A DNA stretch of 64,000 nucleotides from Paenibacillus sp. MZ04-78.2 (GTDB lineage: Bacteria; Bacillota; Bacilli; Paenibacillales; NBRC-103111): contig NZ_JANAVJ010000008.1 in NCBI RefSeq assembly GCF_024213375.1, forward strand, positions 116,517 through 180,516, read 5' to 3'. Position 1 is the stretch's first letter. Each line of letters begins with the position of its first letter. Shown one piece after another: positions 56,337 through 64,000 of the stretch. The notes under the pieces were generated by a model, which was not told the DNA's origin, ran no database searches, and was given only the letters and a program-made list of their open reading frames with translations. Both the position numbers and the translations under genes were made by a program.

Positions 56337-57710
56337 TCAAGCGGGATGCGTATGCCGGTGCCCTACGATTTTTTCTTTGGCCAATTGAAGCTGCTGTACC
56401 CGTTCCTGGTCGGTCACGAGCGGCTGCGGACGGGCAAAATAAAAGCCTTGCACCATATGCACCCGCAGCTCTGAAAGCATACTGAGCTCTTCCGGCCGTT
56501 CCACGCCTTCGGCGATCACTTGGCAGTTCATGTTGTCGGCGAAGTGCAGCAGCGCCTTCAGCAGCGATTGCTTGACGGACATCCGATCGATCTCGGCAAT
56601 GACCGATCTGTCGATTTTGATCATGTCGGGCAACAGCTCGGAGATCGACTGCAGACTCGAATAGCCGGCTCCTGCATCGTCCACGGCAAAGCGAAACCCA
56701 TGGGCGCGGCAAGTGTTTATGACGGCCCCTATGTATTGAAAATCTCGAATCGCGTGACGTTCCGTAATTTCCAGAACGACCTGCGAGGCCGAAATGGCCG
56801 GATATTGCTTCAACGTTTCCAGCAGTTGATGCAGAAACAGCGGATGCCCAAGCGAAACCGGCGTGACGTTAATAAACACCTGCTCTCGAATCGCCCGTGA
56901 CGAAATTTCCATGAACGCCTTCTTGATGACCAGAAATTCGAATCGCGATAAAAGATCGGCCTGGTAGGCCATATCGAACAGCTCGGCAGGCGTGTGGAAC
57001 GGTGAGTTTTGCGGACCGCGGGTCAAAATTTCCCAACCGTACAATTCGCCGCTGGCCAAATTGAGAATCGGCTGAGCGAGAACGAAAATGCTTTCCTGCT
57101 TCAAAATGTCCAGCAGATGCTCCCGGGTCGGGCAAAAATTCGGCGGCAGCTTCCGCGTGGCGATGCAACGGGCATAGTGGTAGGCCGTTTGAATGCCGGC
57201 GGACGTGTTCTCCAGGTCCGGACCGATGATATAGCATCCGCTTTGCAGCGATACGGAAGCCTGTGCGGCGGCGTCCGCGCTTAATCGCATTCTGCGTGAA
57301 ACCTCCTTTTGCAGCTCCTTCGCCTTGCGTTGCAGCTCGTCGAACCCGCAGACGGCTTGTTCTTTAACGAATATGCCGTAATCGTCGAGCGCAAATTGCC
57401 GCACTCCGATGACATCTTTATCCCGGAAGCAGGTGGGCAGCAGCTCCAGAATCGTCTGCCGGATACGACCCTGCAAGGCGTAAAGCCTTGATTCGGAATA
57501 AGTGGAAAACATATGATGAAAATCTTCCAAGTACAGCAAAATAAGCCCGCACGATTTTCCTTGGCTCCGGTACCGTTTGACCAGCGAGAGCACCGGATCA
57601 CGAAACGTAAACTCCGGGGGAAAAAAGCGGAGCGCTCTGCTCGGATAAGGCAGCCGGAGTAGCATCCGGATTCGTTCTTTCCACTCACTTGAAGCAAATG
57701 AAAACGTCAT
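56337..57710 (-). CDS. EAL-domain protein with degenerate GGDEF-like N-terminus
   Basis: 457 aa from the ATG after GAGGGGGG. Residues ~45-190 resemble a GGDEF fold but lack a GGDEF motif. The EAL domain (~210-450) has EILTRGP for EAL-x-R, NVTPVSLGHP, LEITERHAI, FAVDDAGAGYSSLQS, MIKIDRSVI and IAEGVERPEE. Key acidic residues are present; DDFG is DDAG. It probably hydrolyses c-di-GMP or senses it. c-di-GMP often controls EPS, though this gene is far from that cluster. Confidence 0.85.
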   Translation of the reverse strand: MTFSFASSEWKERIRMLLRLPYPSRALRFFPPEFTFRDPVLSLVKRYRSQGKSCGLILLYLEDFHHMFSTYSESRLYALQGRIRQTILELLPTCFRDKDVIGVRQFALDDYGIFVKEQAVCGFDELQRKAKELQKEVSRRMRLSADAAAQASVSLQSGCYIIGPDLENTSAGIQTAYHYARCIATRKLPPNFCPTREHLLDILKQESIFVLAQPILNLASGELYGWEILTRGPQNSPFHTPAELFDMAYQADLLSRFEFLVIKKAFMEISSRAIREQVFINVTPVSLGHPLFLHQLLETLKQYPAISASQVVLEITERHAIRDFQYIGAVINTCRAHGFRFAVDDAGAGYSSLQSISELLPDMIKIDRSVIAEIDRMSVKQSLLKALLHFADNMNCQVIAEGVERPEELSMLSELRVHMVQGFYFARPQPLVTDQERVQQLQLAKEKIVGHRHTHPA

Positions 57711-57802
57711 AAATTCCCCCCTCACCGGCAGCAACAACTTGTCTCTACTATCATATCATGAGTTCGTTATAGTGAATAGGGAGATATTCCTATTTTTCAC
57801 AA

Positions 57803-57835
57803 AAAAGCCGATGATCCCCTGAATCATCGGCTTTT
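57803..57835 (-). terminator. metC terminator
   Basis: AAGCCGATGAT and ATCATCGGCTT arms followed leftward by TTTTTTGTG, about 10 bp past the metC stop. Confidence 0.8.
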
Positions 57836-57845
57836 CCTTCTTCGT

Positions 57846-59042
57846 TTATCGGTCCGTATCCGCTAATGCTTGCTCCAGATCATCGATAAGATCGGCGATA
57901 TCCTCCAGACCGACGGAATACCGGACGAGCCCGTCGGTAATTCCACGCTCCAGCCGGACCTCGCGCGGCATCGCCGCATGCGACATCATCGCCGGGTAGG
58001 AAAGAATGCTCTCGACCGCCCCTAAGCTGACGGCGACGAGCGGAATGCGCACCTTGGACAGCAGACGCTTGGTTCGCTCGCCGGAGCCTGTGTCGAATGA
58101 GACGACAGCGCCATAGCCGAGCGATTGCTTCTCGTGAATGTCGCGCCGGGGATGATTCGGGAGTCCCGGGTAGTAGACGGCTTCGATCGACGGATGGGCC
58201 GCCAGCCAGGCCGCCAGCTGCCGGGCGCTTTGCTCGTGCGCTTCCATCCGGGCCTTCAAGGTCTTCATCCCGCGCATGAGGAGCCACGAGTCCTGTATGC
58301 CGAGAATGGTGCCTAGCCCGTTCTGAATCTGCTTCAGCTGGCGGCCCAGACTTTCGTTAGCGGCAACGGCCAGCCCTGCGGTTACATCGCTGTGGCCGCC
58401 AAGGAATTTCGTTGCGCTATGCAGCACGATATCGATGCCGTATTCGATCGGACGCTGGTGGTAAGGCGTCATGAACGTATTGTCCAGCAGGGTCAGCAGG
58501 CCATGTTCCTTCGCCCAGCCTGCGACTTCGGCAATATCGGTAATCTTCAGCGTCGGGTTCGACGGCGTCTCAAGGTACACCGCTTTCGTATTCGGCTTAA
58601 GCGCCGCTTTCACCCGGTCCAGATCGGTCATGTCGACGAATGTCGTCTCGATGTTCAGCCGGGGCAGGATGGATGTCAGCAGCCGGTACGTGCCCCCGTA
58701 CACATCCTCCGTGCAGATGACATGATCCCCTGCCGACAGCAGCATGAACGCGCCGGAGATAGCCGCCATGCCCGAAGCGAACGCGAAGCCCCGCTTGCCC
58801 CCTTCAAGCAGCGCAATGTAATCCTCAAGCGCCTGCCGGGTCGGGTTGCCGGAACGGGAGTAATCGTATTCCTGCGGCTCGTCGAGCGAAAATTGGTGGA
58901 ACGTCGAAGCCTGATAGATCGGAACGCTGGAAGCGCCGGTCGTGCGGTCGATTTCGCTTCCGAAATGAATCAGCTTCGTGGCAAAAGCGCGGTCTTTATG
59001 ATGGTCGTTCGGATGAATCCCTTGCGTTGTCTTATCAGCCAT
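57846..59042 (-). CDS. metC: cystathionine beta-lyase MetC
   Basis: 398 aa. Cys/Met-metabolism PLP family: YDYSRSGNPTRQALEDYIAL near 53, EDVYGGTYRLL near 108, and PLP Lys in VLHSATKFLGGHSDV near 205. It cleaves cystathionine to homocysteine. The ATG overlaps the metI stop (ATGGCTGA) and follows GGAGGGG. The sequence resembles B. subtilis MetC more than MetI. Confidence 0.88.
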   Translation of the reverse strand: MADKTTQGIHPNDHHKDRAFATKLIHFGSEIDRTTGASSVPIYQASTFHQFSLDEPQEYDYSRSGNPTRQALEDYIALLEGGKRGFAFASGMAAISGAFMLLSAGDHVICTEDVYGGTYRLLTSILPRLNIETTFVDMTDLDRVKAALKPNTKAVYLETPSNPTLKITDIAEVAGWAKEHGLLTLLDNTFMTPYHQRPIEYGIDIVLHSATKFLGGHSDVTAGLAVAANESLGRQLKQIQNGLGTILGIQDSWLLMRGMKTLKARMEAHEQSARQLAAWLAAHPSIEAVYYPGLPNHPRRDIHEKQSLGYGAVVSFDTGSGERTKRLLSKVRIPLVAVSLGAVESILSYPAMMSHAAMPREVRLERGITDGLVRYSVGLEDIADLIDDLEQALADTDR

Positions 59043-60234
59043 GAACCGGTTCCCCTCCTTCAATCTCCTGCTGAGCCAAATCGATAGCGCGGGACAAATC
59101 CGCAATCAGGTCGTCCACGTGCTCGATGCCGACGGAATAGCGCAGCAGTTTATCGTCCACGCCGACTCTTCTGCGGATGTCTTCCGGGATATCGGCATGG
59201 GTTTGAACCGCCGGATACGTCATTAGCGACTCGACGCCGCCCAAGCTTTCCGCGAACGCAATCAGCTTCACGTGGCGCAAGATTGGTTCGATATAGCGCG
59301 CATCCTTCATTTTAAAGGAAAAAATACCTGTATTGCCGGACGACTGCTTCTTCTGGATGTCATGGCCCGGGTGGCTTTCGAGCGCCGGATAATAGACGGC
59401 TTCCACTTGCGGGTGGGATTGCAGGAACGTAGCGATGCGGTTGGCATTAGACTCGTGGCGTTCCATGCGGATCGCCAATGTTTTCATGCCGCGCATGAGC
59501 AGCCAGCTGTCCTGCGGACCTAAAACCGCGCCGATCGAATTGTGCAAAAACGCCATCTCCTCGGAAAGCTCCTTGCCTTTCGTTACGATCAGCCCGGCAA
59601 GCACATCGTTATGCCCCCCGAGGTACTTCGACGCGCTGTGGATCACAATATCGGCCCCAAGCTCGATCGGACGCTGGAAGAACGGGGTAAGCAGCGTGTT
59701 GTCGACGATGGAAAGAATGCCTTTTTTCTTCGCCCAGCCGCACACCAGCGCCAAGTCCGTGATCATCATGAGCGGATTGGTCGGCGTTTCGATCAGAACC
59801 GCTTTCGTGCCCGACTGCAGGTTCGCTTCCAATGCATCGAGATCGTTCGTGTCCACATACGTTGCGGTGACGCCGAAGCGGGACATGATGCGCTCCAGCA
59901 TCCGGTACGTCCCGCCGTACAAGTCGAGGGAGACAAGCAAATGGTCGCCTTGGCTGAACAGCGCAAAGATCGTCTGGAGCGCCGCCATGCCGGAGCCGCA
60001 GGCAAAGCCCGCATCCCCGGATTCCAGCTCGGCAATCGCATCCTCCAATACTTTGCGCGTCGGGCTTTTCGTGCGCGCGTAATCGAATCCCGTGCTCTGC
60101 CCGAGCTTCGGATGACGGAACGCCGTCGCTTGATATACCGGGAAGCTGACCGCCCCCGTCACCGGCTCCTCCTGGGAGCCGATCTGCGCGAGACGGCTCT
60201 CGATTTTCAACTCTGGCTTGGAACAGTTGCTCAT
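59035..60234 (-). CDS. metI: cystathionine gamma-synthase / O-acetylhomoserine thiolyase MetI
   Basis: 399 aa. [20 protein letters not shown] near 48, [12 protein letters not shown] near 102, PLP Lys in [20 protein letters not shown] near 200. It joins an acylated homoserine to cysteine. The ATG overlaps the metA stop (ATGA). The paired metI-metC order is that of B. subtilis yjcI-yjcJ. Product specificity (cystathionine or homocysteine) cannot be fixed from sequence alone. Confidence 0.88.
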   Translation of the reverse strand: MSNCSKPELKIESRLAQIGSQEEPVTGAVSFPVYQATAFRHPKLGQSTGFDYARTKSPTRKVLEDAIAELESGDAGFACGSGMAALQTIFALFSQGDHLLVSLDLYGGTYRMLERIMSRFGVTATYVDTNDLDALEANLQSGTKAVLIETPTNPLMMITDLALVCGWAKKKGILSIVDNTLLTPFFQRPIELGADIVIHSASKYLGGHNDVLAGLIVTKGKELSEEMAFLHNSIGAVLGPQDSWLLMRGMKTLAIRMERHESNANRIATFLQSHPQVEAVYYPALESHPGHDIQKKQSSGNTGIFSFKMKDARYIEPILRHVKLIAFAESLGGVESLMTYPAVQTHADIPEDIRRRVGVDDKLLRYSVGIEHVDDLIADLSRAIDLAQQEIEGGEPVHG

Positions 60235-61157
60235 ATCATGTAATCCCCCTTATACAAATCGTACGGCGTCTCTTGGTACACATAGTAGTTGAGCCAGTTG
60301 GAAAACAGCAGGTTCGCATGGGCCCGCCAAGTGTTGAGCGGCGGCCGGGTCGGATCGTCGTTCGGGTAGTAATTTTTCGGAATTGCGATCTCCATCCCTT
60401 TGTTCACGTCACGGTCGTACTCGTATTTGAGCGTACACGCGTCGTATTCCGAATGGCCGGTAATAAAAATTTGCTTTCCGTCCTTCGTTGCGGCGATGTA
60501 GACGCCCGCTTCCTCCGATTCCGACAAAATGTCAAGCTGCCCGACCCGGGCGACATCCTCCCGGCGAACGTCGGTATGACGGGACTGGGGAACGAGAAAC
60601 AGCTCGTCGAACCCGCGCAGCAGCTTCACGTTCGGCGTGGTGATCGTGTGCGGGAATACGCCGAATATTTTTTCGTCGAGCGGGTACTTCGGCACGCCGA
60701 AATGGTAGTAGAGACCGGCCTGAGCCGCCCAGCAAATATGCATCGTCGATGTGACGTGGGTTTTGCTCCACTCCATAATCTGCGTCAATTCTTCCCAATA
60801 ATTTACCTCTTCGAATTCAAACTGCTCGACCGGCGCGCCTGTAATAATCATGCCGTCGAAGCGTTCGTGCTTGATGTCGTCGAACGTTTTGTAGAACTGC
60901 TCCAGGTGCTCCAGTGACGTGTTCTTGGATGTGTGCGTTTTCGGGTGCAGCAGAATGAATTCAACCTGTAGCGGAGTGTTGCCGATCAGCCGCAGCAATT
61001 GGGTCTCCGTCGTTTCTTTCGTCGGCATCAGGTTTAAGATTACGATCCGCAACGGGCGAATATCTTGACGAAATGCCACGCTCTCGTCCATGACGAAAAT
61101 ATTCTCGTTGACAAGCACTTCCTTGGCCGGCAGATAATCTGGTACTTTGATGGGCAT
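60231..61157 (-). CDS. metA: homoserine O-acetyltransferase (MetA family)
   Basis: 308 aa. [20 protein letters not shown] near 42, [19 protein letters not shown] near 106, nucleophile Cys142 in HICWAAQAG, and GHSEYD near 235. Residue 111 is Glu, the residue that in Bacillus-type MetA gives acetyl-CoA specificity, where the enteric succinyltransferase has Gly. It activates homoserine for MetI. AAGGAGTGAG precedes the ATG at 61157. First gene of the operon, under the SAM riboswitch. Confidence 0.93.
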   Translation of the reverse strand: MPIKVPDYLPAKEVLVNENIFVMDESVAFRQDIRPLRIVILNLMPTKETTETQLLRLIGNTPLQVEFILLHPKTHTSKNTSLEHLEQFYKTFDDIKHERFDGMIITGAPVEQFEFEEVNYWEELTQIMEWSKTHVTSTMHICWAAQAGLYYHFGVPKYPLDEKIFGVFPHTITTPNVKLLRGFDELFLVPQSRHTDVRREDVARVGQLDILSESEEAGVYIAATKDGKQIFITGHSEYDACTLKYEYDRDVNKGMEIAIPKNYYPNDDPTRPPLNTWRAHANLLFSNWLNYYVYQETPYDLYKGDYMI

Positions 61158-61230
61158 CAGGCTCACTCCTTCGGGTTATTGGATTCGTCGTTCCCCGCAC
61201 TCCTGCGACTGAAAAAAGGCAAAAGAAAAA

Positions 61231-61256
61231 GCCTTTCTCTATCGCATGAGAAAGGC
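61231..61256 (-). terminator. riboswitch terminator of the met operon
   Basis: GCCTTTCTC (61256-61248 read leftward) and GAGAAAGGC arms, followed by TTTTTCTTTT. It is the expression platform of the SAM riboswitch. Confidence 0.85.
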
Positions 61257-61276
61257 CTTTGTATAGTTACATCGTC

Positions 61277-61427
61277 CTCTCTCATCTGTCAGAAGCCGCC
61301 TGGCTTCCGCAAGAATTAGCACCGTGCATTCCTTTGCCATGCTGAAAAACATCAACGTGTTGTTTATGCAAAGGTCTGTCGGTTGCCGGGTATCATCGGG
61401 CTAGTCCCTCCACCTGCTCTTGATAAG
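61277..61427 (-). ncRNA. SAM riboswitch (S-box)
   Basis: Read leftward: CTTATCAAGAGCAGGTGGAG, then GGACTAGCCCGATGATACCC and GGCAACC, later GGTGCTAATTCTTGC and AGATGAGAG. All conserved S-box blocks are present in order. SAM binding should favour the terminator at 61231-61256 and shut off metA-metI-metC. Confidence 0.97.
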
Positions 61428-61451
61428 AAAGTTTATTCGGTTGTGTCCTTT

Positions 61452-61479
61452 ATGGTACTAGAAAATCCTAAATAGTCAA
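61452..61479 (-). promoter_or_regulatory. met operon promoter
   Basis: Read leftward: TTGACT (61479-61474), 16-nt spacer, TACCAT (61457-61452), about 20 bp before the riboswitch. Confidence 0.6.
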
Positions 61480-61617
61480 GGGCCATTTGGGTGACGACGA
61501 ATCATTTTTCTGATTGATTTTTTGTAAAACTGCCTTGTCCTAATGCGTTCGTGACCAATCCGTGACCACTGTGACCGCCTTATTTCAAGTGTATGGAAGC
61601 TGACGTTGTGATAAATA

Positions 61618-61830
61618 TCATGCTCCTTTTTCGCTATTATTGCATTGTTCAAGATATTTTGCAAACACTGGTTTTGCAACCCTAATTTGCTTACCAATTC
61701 GAACGACAGGAAACTTACCTGAATTTAGCTCTTTATACGCGGAATCTCTGCCAACTCTAAGAATATCTCGGACATCATTAACATCAAGCATTGCAGGATA
61801 GTTTTCTAATAAACTGATAATTTCACTCAT
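61618..61830 (-). CDS. excisionase-like helix-turn-helix protein
   Basis: 70 aa. MLDVNDVRDILRVGRDSAYK at residues 14-33 and GKFPVVRIGKQIRVAKPVFA form the MerR-like HTH_17/excisionase winged helix. GGAGG precedes the ATG. It lies at the edge of an AT-rich segment. An integrase would be expected next to it; downstream only short broken frames occur, so the element may be decayed. Confidence 0.7.
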   Translation of the reverse strand: MSEIISLLENYPAMLDVNDVRDILRVGRDSAYKELNSGKFPVVRIGKQIRVAKPVFAKYLEQCNNSEKGA

Positions 61831-62116
61831 TAATTAATAATTCCTCCATTATAATTTTGTATATTTTATTTCTGATTGAACGGGCTAAATTTAAAGCCCG
61901 TTGATTACATTGACGCAAAGGGCGAAAAAAGTGAGTCGTTGGCACCGACCGAGTTTTTCAACTACCATCGATCTGATGGCAACTCAAGCTCAACAATTTT
62001 GTGGAGGTTGGGACTTAACTTTTAAACAACCGGAAAATTTCCGTAGGTCGGAAAATCACATGCTGGTCTGAAAAACAAAACTAAAAAATCTGCTAAAAAT
62101 GCTTGATTTAAAAGAG

Positions 62117-62246
62117 TGGTCTGGAAATCTGGAAATCGAGCATCGTTCTTTTTTATAAATATGCATATCCCATACTCTTGACTTAATATATGTATTATTT
62201 GTTTATTACTACGATTAGTATATTTCATTACCAGATTTCCAGACCA
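62117..62246. repeat. 16-bp perfect inverted repeat
   Basis: TGGTCTGGAAATCTGG (62117-62132) and its complement (62231-62246) are separated by 98 bp. A second pair, AGGTCGGAAAAT (62045-62056) and its complement (62330-62341), flanks it. Confidence 0.75.
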
Positions 62247-62666
62247 GAGTATAAAATAGTATATAGTATAAGCTTTATTTTGGTCTGCTTTCCATTTTGA
62301 TAAGCAGACGATTTACCGACAATTGTTCAATTTTCCGACCTAAAATAGGATCGGTTCTGAAGCTTTATCCTTAATCTTAATTCCAAACCAGCATGTTATG
62401 TTCTACTGTCCTATAAAATCAGGTGAGTGATTCTAACCTTCTGAATCAGAATTGTCGAAAAGTTGTAGTTACCATGGGAGAACTAGAAGTAACTACATAG
62501 TCCTTCGCAACAACCACTATTTCAGCAGCTTGCTAATAATTCATGTATTAGGTTTTCAACAAATTTGTGAAAAACTTGTGAGGGAATTAATTTCCCTGGA
62601 AAAAACTGTAACCACGCTTTGAGATGATATTAAGATGACACGAATCATCATTTGCAACTTACTTTT

Positions 62667-62864
62667 CCACAGATTTGTGGTAAACTCTGTACTTTCCTTG
62701 TCCTGTCGTATTGTTGTCACGACAACTGAACTTCCCAACGTACAGGAAACTTTTTAGACTTTCTCATTTATGATGGGATAAGTTATACCCCCATTATAAT
62801 TTAAAGGTGTGACCGCAAAGGACACAAATAATTTTTCACAATTACATTTTCCGCGATTTCGCGG
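62667..62864. repeat. two diverged hairpin repeats with compensatory changes
   Basis: CCACAGATTTGTGG (62667-62680) and CCGCGATTTCGCGG (62851-62864) are each preceded by TTTT and followed by TAAACTC(T/C)G. The stems differ in sequence but both remain paired. Confidence 0.6.
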
Positions 62865-63072
62865 TAAACTCCGAGCTTCCAACTATCAGCAATTTGCGGA
62901 TCGTTAAAGTCAATCGCTCTGACCGATACAGTTGTACTCCCGCTTCAATGTAAATAAGTGAGAGCTAAGCAATATACAAATTCATAAATTTCATAAATAT
63001 AAGTCTAAATCATCCTTCTTATTTTCCATTTAATCCAAGAAACAAGAAACATTTTACTCTTAAAAACAAAAA

Positions 63073-63092
63073 AACAGGCAAATATGCCTGTT
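63073..63092 (-). terminator. terminator after the peptide gene
   Basis: AACAGGCA and TGCCTGTT arms with a 4-nt loop, followed leftward by TTTTTTTG; it lies 48 bp past the peptide stop codon. Confidence 0.8.
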
Positions 63093-63139
63093 CATTTGTT
63101 CTATCTATTTATCGAATCAGCAGAAACAACATAAAGAAA

Positions 63140-63271
63140 TTAAAATCCCGGATTTACTTCACTATACATCATAATTTGAGTTTGCTTTTCTATGGGGTAT
63201 GTTGGGGAATTGTAAAAGCTGCCACTCAAAGATAAAAAGAGAACAATGGAAAAAAGAATTGCTTTCTTCAT
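63140..63271 (-). CDS. 43-aa secreted signal-peptide precursor (Phr/AimP/NprX-like)
   Basis: The ORF begins MKKAILFSIVLFLSLSGSFY, a good Sec signal peptide. The rest is polar and ends QIMMYSEVNPGF. GGAGGGAAAAG precedes the ATG. It starts 21 bp after the stop of the TPR receptor gene on the same strand and is followed by its own terminator. In Rap-Phr, NprR-NprX and arbitrium AimR-AimP pairs the mature 5-8-residue signal comes from the C-terminal part of such a precursor. The mature peptide here is not known; it is likely within the last dozen residues. Confidence 0.75.
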   Translation of the reverse strand: MKKAILFSIVLFLSLSGSFYNSPTYPIEKQTQIMMYSEVNPGF

Positions 63272-63292
63272 AATCTTTTCCCTCCTTGATGC

Positions 63293-64000
63293 TTATTCAG
63301 TTACATTATATGCCATAATATAAATTAAATCCATAAACTCCTTATTAAGTATTATTGAATTTTTGGTTAAACAATAAAAAAACTCACGCATGCAAGCATC
63401 CTTTTCTTCAAAAGCATTAATCTTATTCAAATATTGTAGACTACTGGCGAAACTCTTTACTCCCTCATCAATTACGCCAGTAATTAACTGATAATGTCCT
63501 TTGTGTCGATAATACTTCCCTTTCGCTCTGAAAAAATTAGGGTCTTCAGGGCCCGTATTCATTATTTCATTCTCTTTTTCTAAAAGTTTCGAGCACGCAT
63601 CCAAATTATTCATCTTTAAATAAATCTCCAAAAGCTCGTCTACTATATGTAAACGAAACTGCTGACTACATTCTTCAAGGAGATTTTCAAGTTGAGGGAT
63701 TGCAATATCATATTCCCCTTTTCTTGCTTTGGTTATTCCCCGTGTAATTTTAGCCGCCTCGTAAACAAAATCGTACTCGTATTTTTCAAAAACGTCTAAT
63801 AACTCTTCAACTTTATTATAGTTCTTCAATACTAAATGGGAATTAATCATAGATAGGTGTACTCTCGCCTTTAATTCCGATTGTATTCTTTCTAACACCA
63901 GCCCATTTTCAGCAAACTCAATACATTCCCTATATTTTTTTGTAGCATAAGCATGTAAAGCCATCCTATAGTGATAGATTACGTTTTCATCGTTAGTTAA
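63293..64000 (-). CDS. TPR peptide receptor, RRNPP family (partial, C-terminal part)
   Basis: The last 235 codons are in the window; the frame stays open at the edge (LTNDENVIYHYRMALHAYAT). The sequence is all-helical TPR repeats (KKYRECIEFAENGLVLERIQ, KGEYDIAIPQLENLLEECSQ, NNLDACSKLLEKENEI, KGHYQLITGVIDEGVKSFAS). It looks like the C-terminal domain of Rap, NprR, PlcR or AimR proteins. The signal-peptide gene directly downstream supports this. The N-terminus, which would show an HTH (NprR/AimR) or a Rap helical bundle, is outside the window. Confidence 0.75.
   Translation of the reverse strand, partial: LTNDENVIYHYRMALHAYATKKYRECIEFAENGLVLERIQSELKARVHLSMINSHLVLKNYNKVEELLDVFEKYEYDFVYEAAKITRGITKARKGEYDIAIPQLENLLEECSQQFRLHIVDELLEIYLKMNNLDACSKLLEKENEIMNTGPEDPNFFRAKGKYYRHKGHYQLITGVIDEGVKSFASSLQYLNKINAFEEKDACMREFFYCLTKNSIILNKEFMDLIYIMAYNVTE

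Larger units (their letters stand above)
61831..63072. other. AT-rich gene-poor segment
   Basis: No ORF with a convincing RBS and family was found in about 1.2 kb. Short frames at 62022-62228 and 62556-62738 lack support. The segment contains several inverted repeats (62045/62330, 62059/62388, 62117/62231) and two related hairpins (62667 and 62851). Composition differs strongly from the rest of the window, suggesting an acquired element. Confidence 0.6.

Noticed and set aside
61476..61697. 73-codon leftward ORF, possible integrase tail
   Set aside because: Overlaps the excisionase-like gene in another frame; no recognisable integrase catalytic residues.
62022..62228. 68-codon leftward ORF in the AT-rich segment
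   Set aside because: Spans one arm of the inverted repeat, no clear RBS and no family; kept only as a possibility within the segment description.
62556..62738. 60-codon leftward ORF in the AT-rich segment
   Set aside because: Covers one of the hairpin repeats; weak start and no recognisable protein features.

Overview
The window looks like the chromosome of an endospore-forming, Paenibacillus-type Firmicute. Support comes from a gamma-SASP-like gene, a ytxC-like gene next to thrS, a T-box leader, a SAM riboswitch, SinR/AbrB/Xre-type regulators, a GlnR box and strong AGGAGG ribosome binding sites. Base composition is moderate in most of the window and turns clearly AT-rich in the last ~2.5 kb. 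No rRNA or tRNA gene was seen.

Region 1 (1-10.4 kb) is housekeeping mixed with regulators. It holds an alpha/beta-hydrolase–SARP fusion regulator, an AbrB-like protein, trmL, an orphan OmpR regulator, serC and thpR. Around these sit two SinR-like repressors, two near-identical Xre-type regulators with duplicated promoters, and two tiny paralogous proteins that may be SinI-like antagonists. A Nudix protein and an anchored SGNH hydrolase complete the region.

Region 2 (10.4-29.9 kb) is a long leftward exopolysaccharide (EPS) operon. In transcription order it reads: chain-length protein, BY-kinase, an EAR-like RNA, galU, priming sugar transferase, GDP-fucose genes, flippase, polymerase, glycosyltransferases, acetyltransferase, manC, ugd, second polymerase and second glycosyltransferase. 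A PHP-type phosphatase gene and a third Xre-type regulator lie upstream. The operon has two SigA-like promoters. Each carries a 15-bp GATAC-N5-GTATC palindrome, a SinR-type inverted box sits in the leader, and a 60-codon ORF lies between the promoters. The same palindrome recurs at the SinR-like, Xre-type, SGNH-hydrolase and L,D-transpeptidase genes, which suggests one cell-surface regulon.

Region 3 (29.9-61.5 kb) carries two pectate-lyase-like beta-helix proteins, glnA with a GlnR box, DAHP synthase, ispH, a two-component system beside htrA, a MITE-like repeat, yugN, an oligopeptide ABC transporter beside a decayed pepF, a 3D-domain protein, thrS with T-box, ytxC, an L,D-transpeptidase, mqnC, an EAL protein, and the metA-metI-metC operon under a SAM riboswitch.

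Region 4 (61.5-64 kb) is an AT-rich accessory segment. It has an excisionase-like gene, more than 1 kb of gene-poor DNA with repeated hairpins, and the end of a TPR receptor gene followed by a 43-codon secreted-peptide gene, the layout of an RRNPP/Rap-Phr/arbitrium-type signalling pair.
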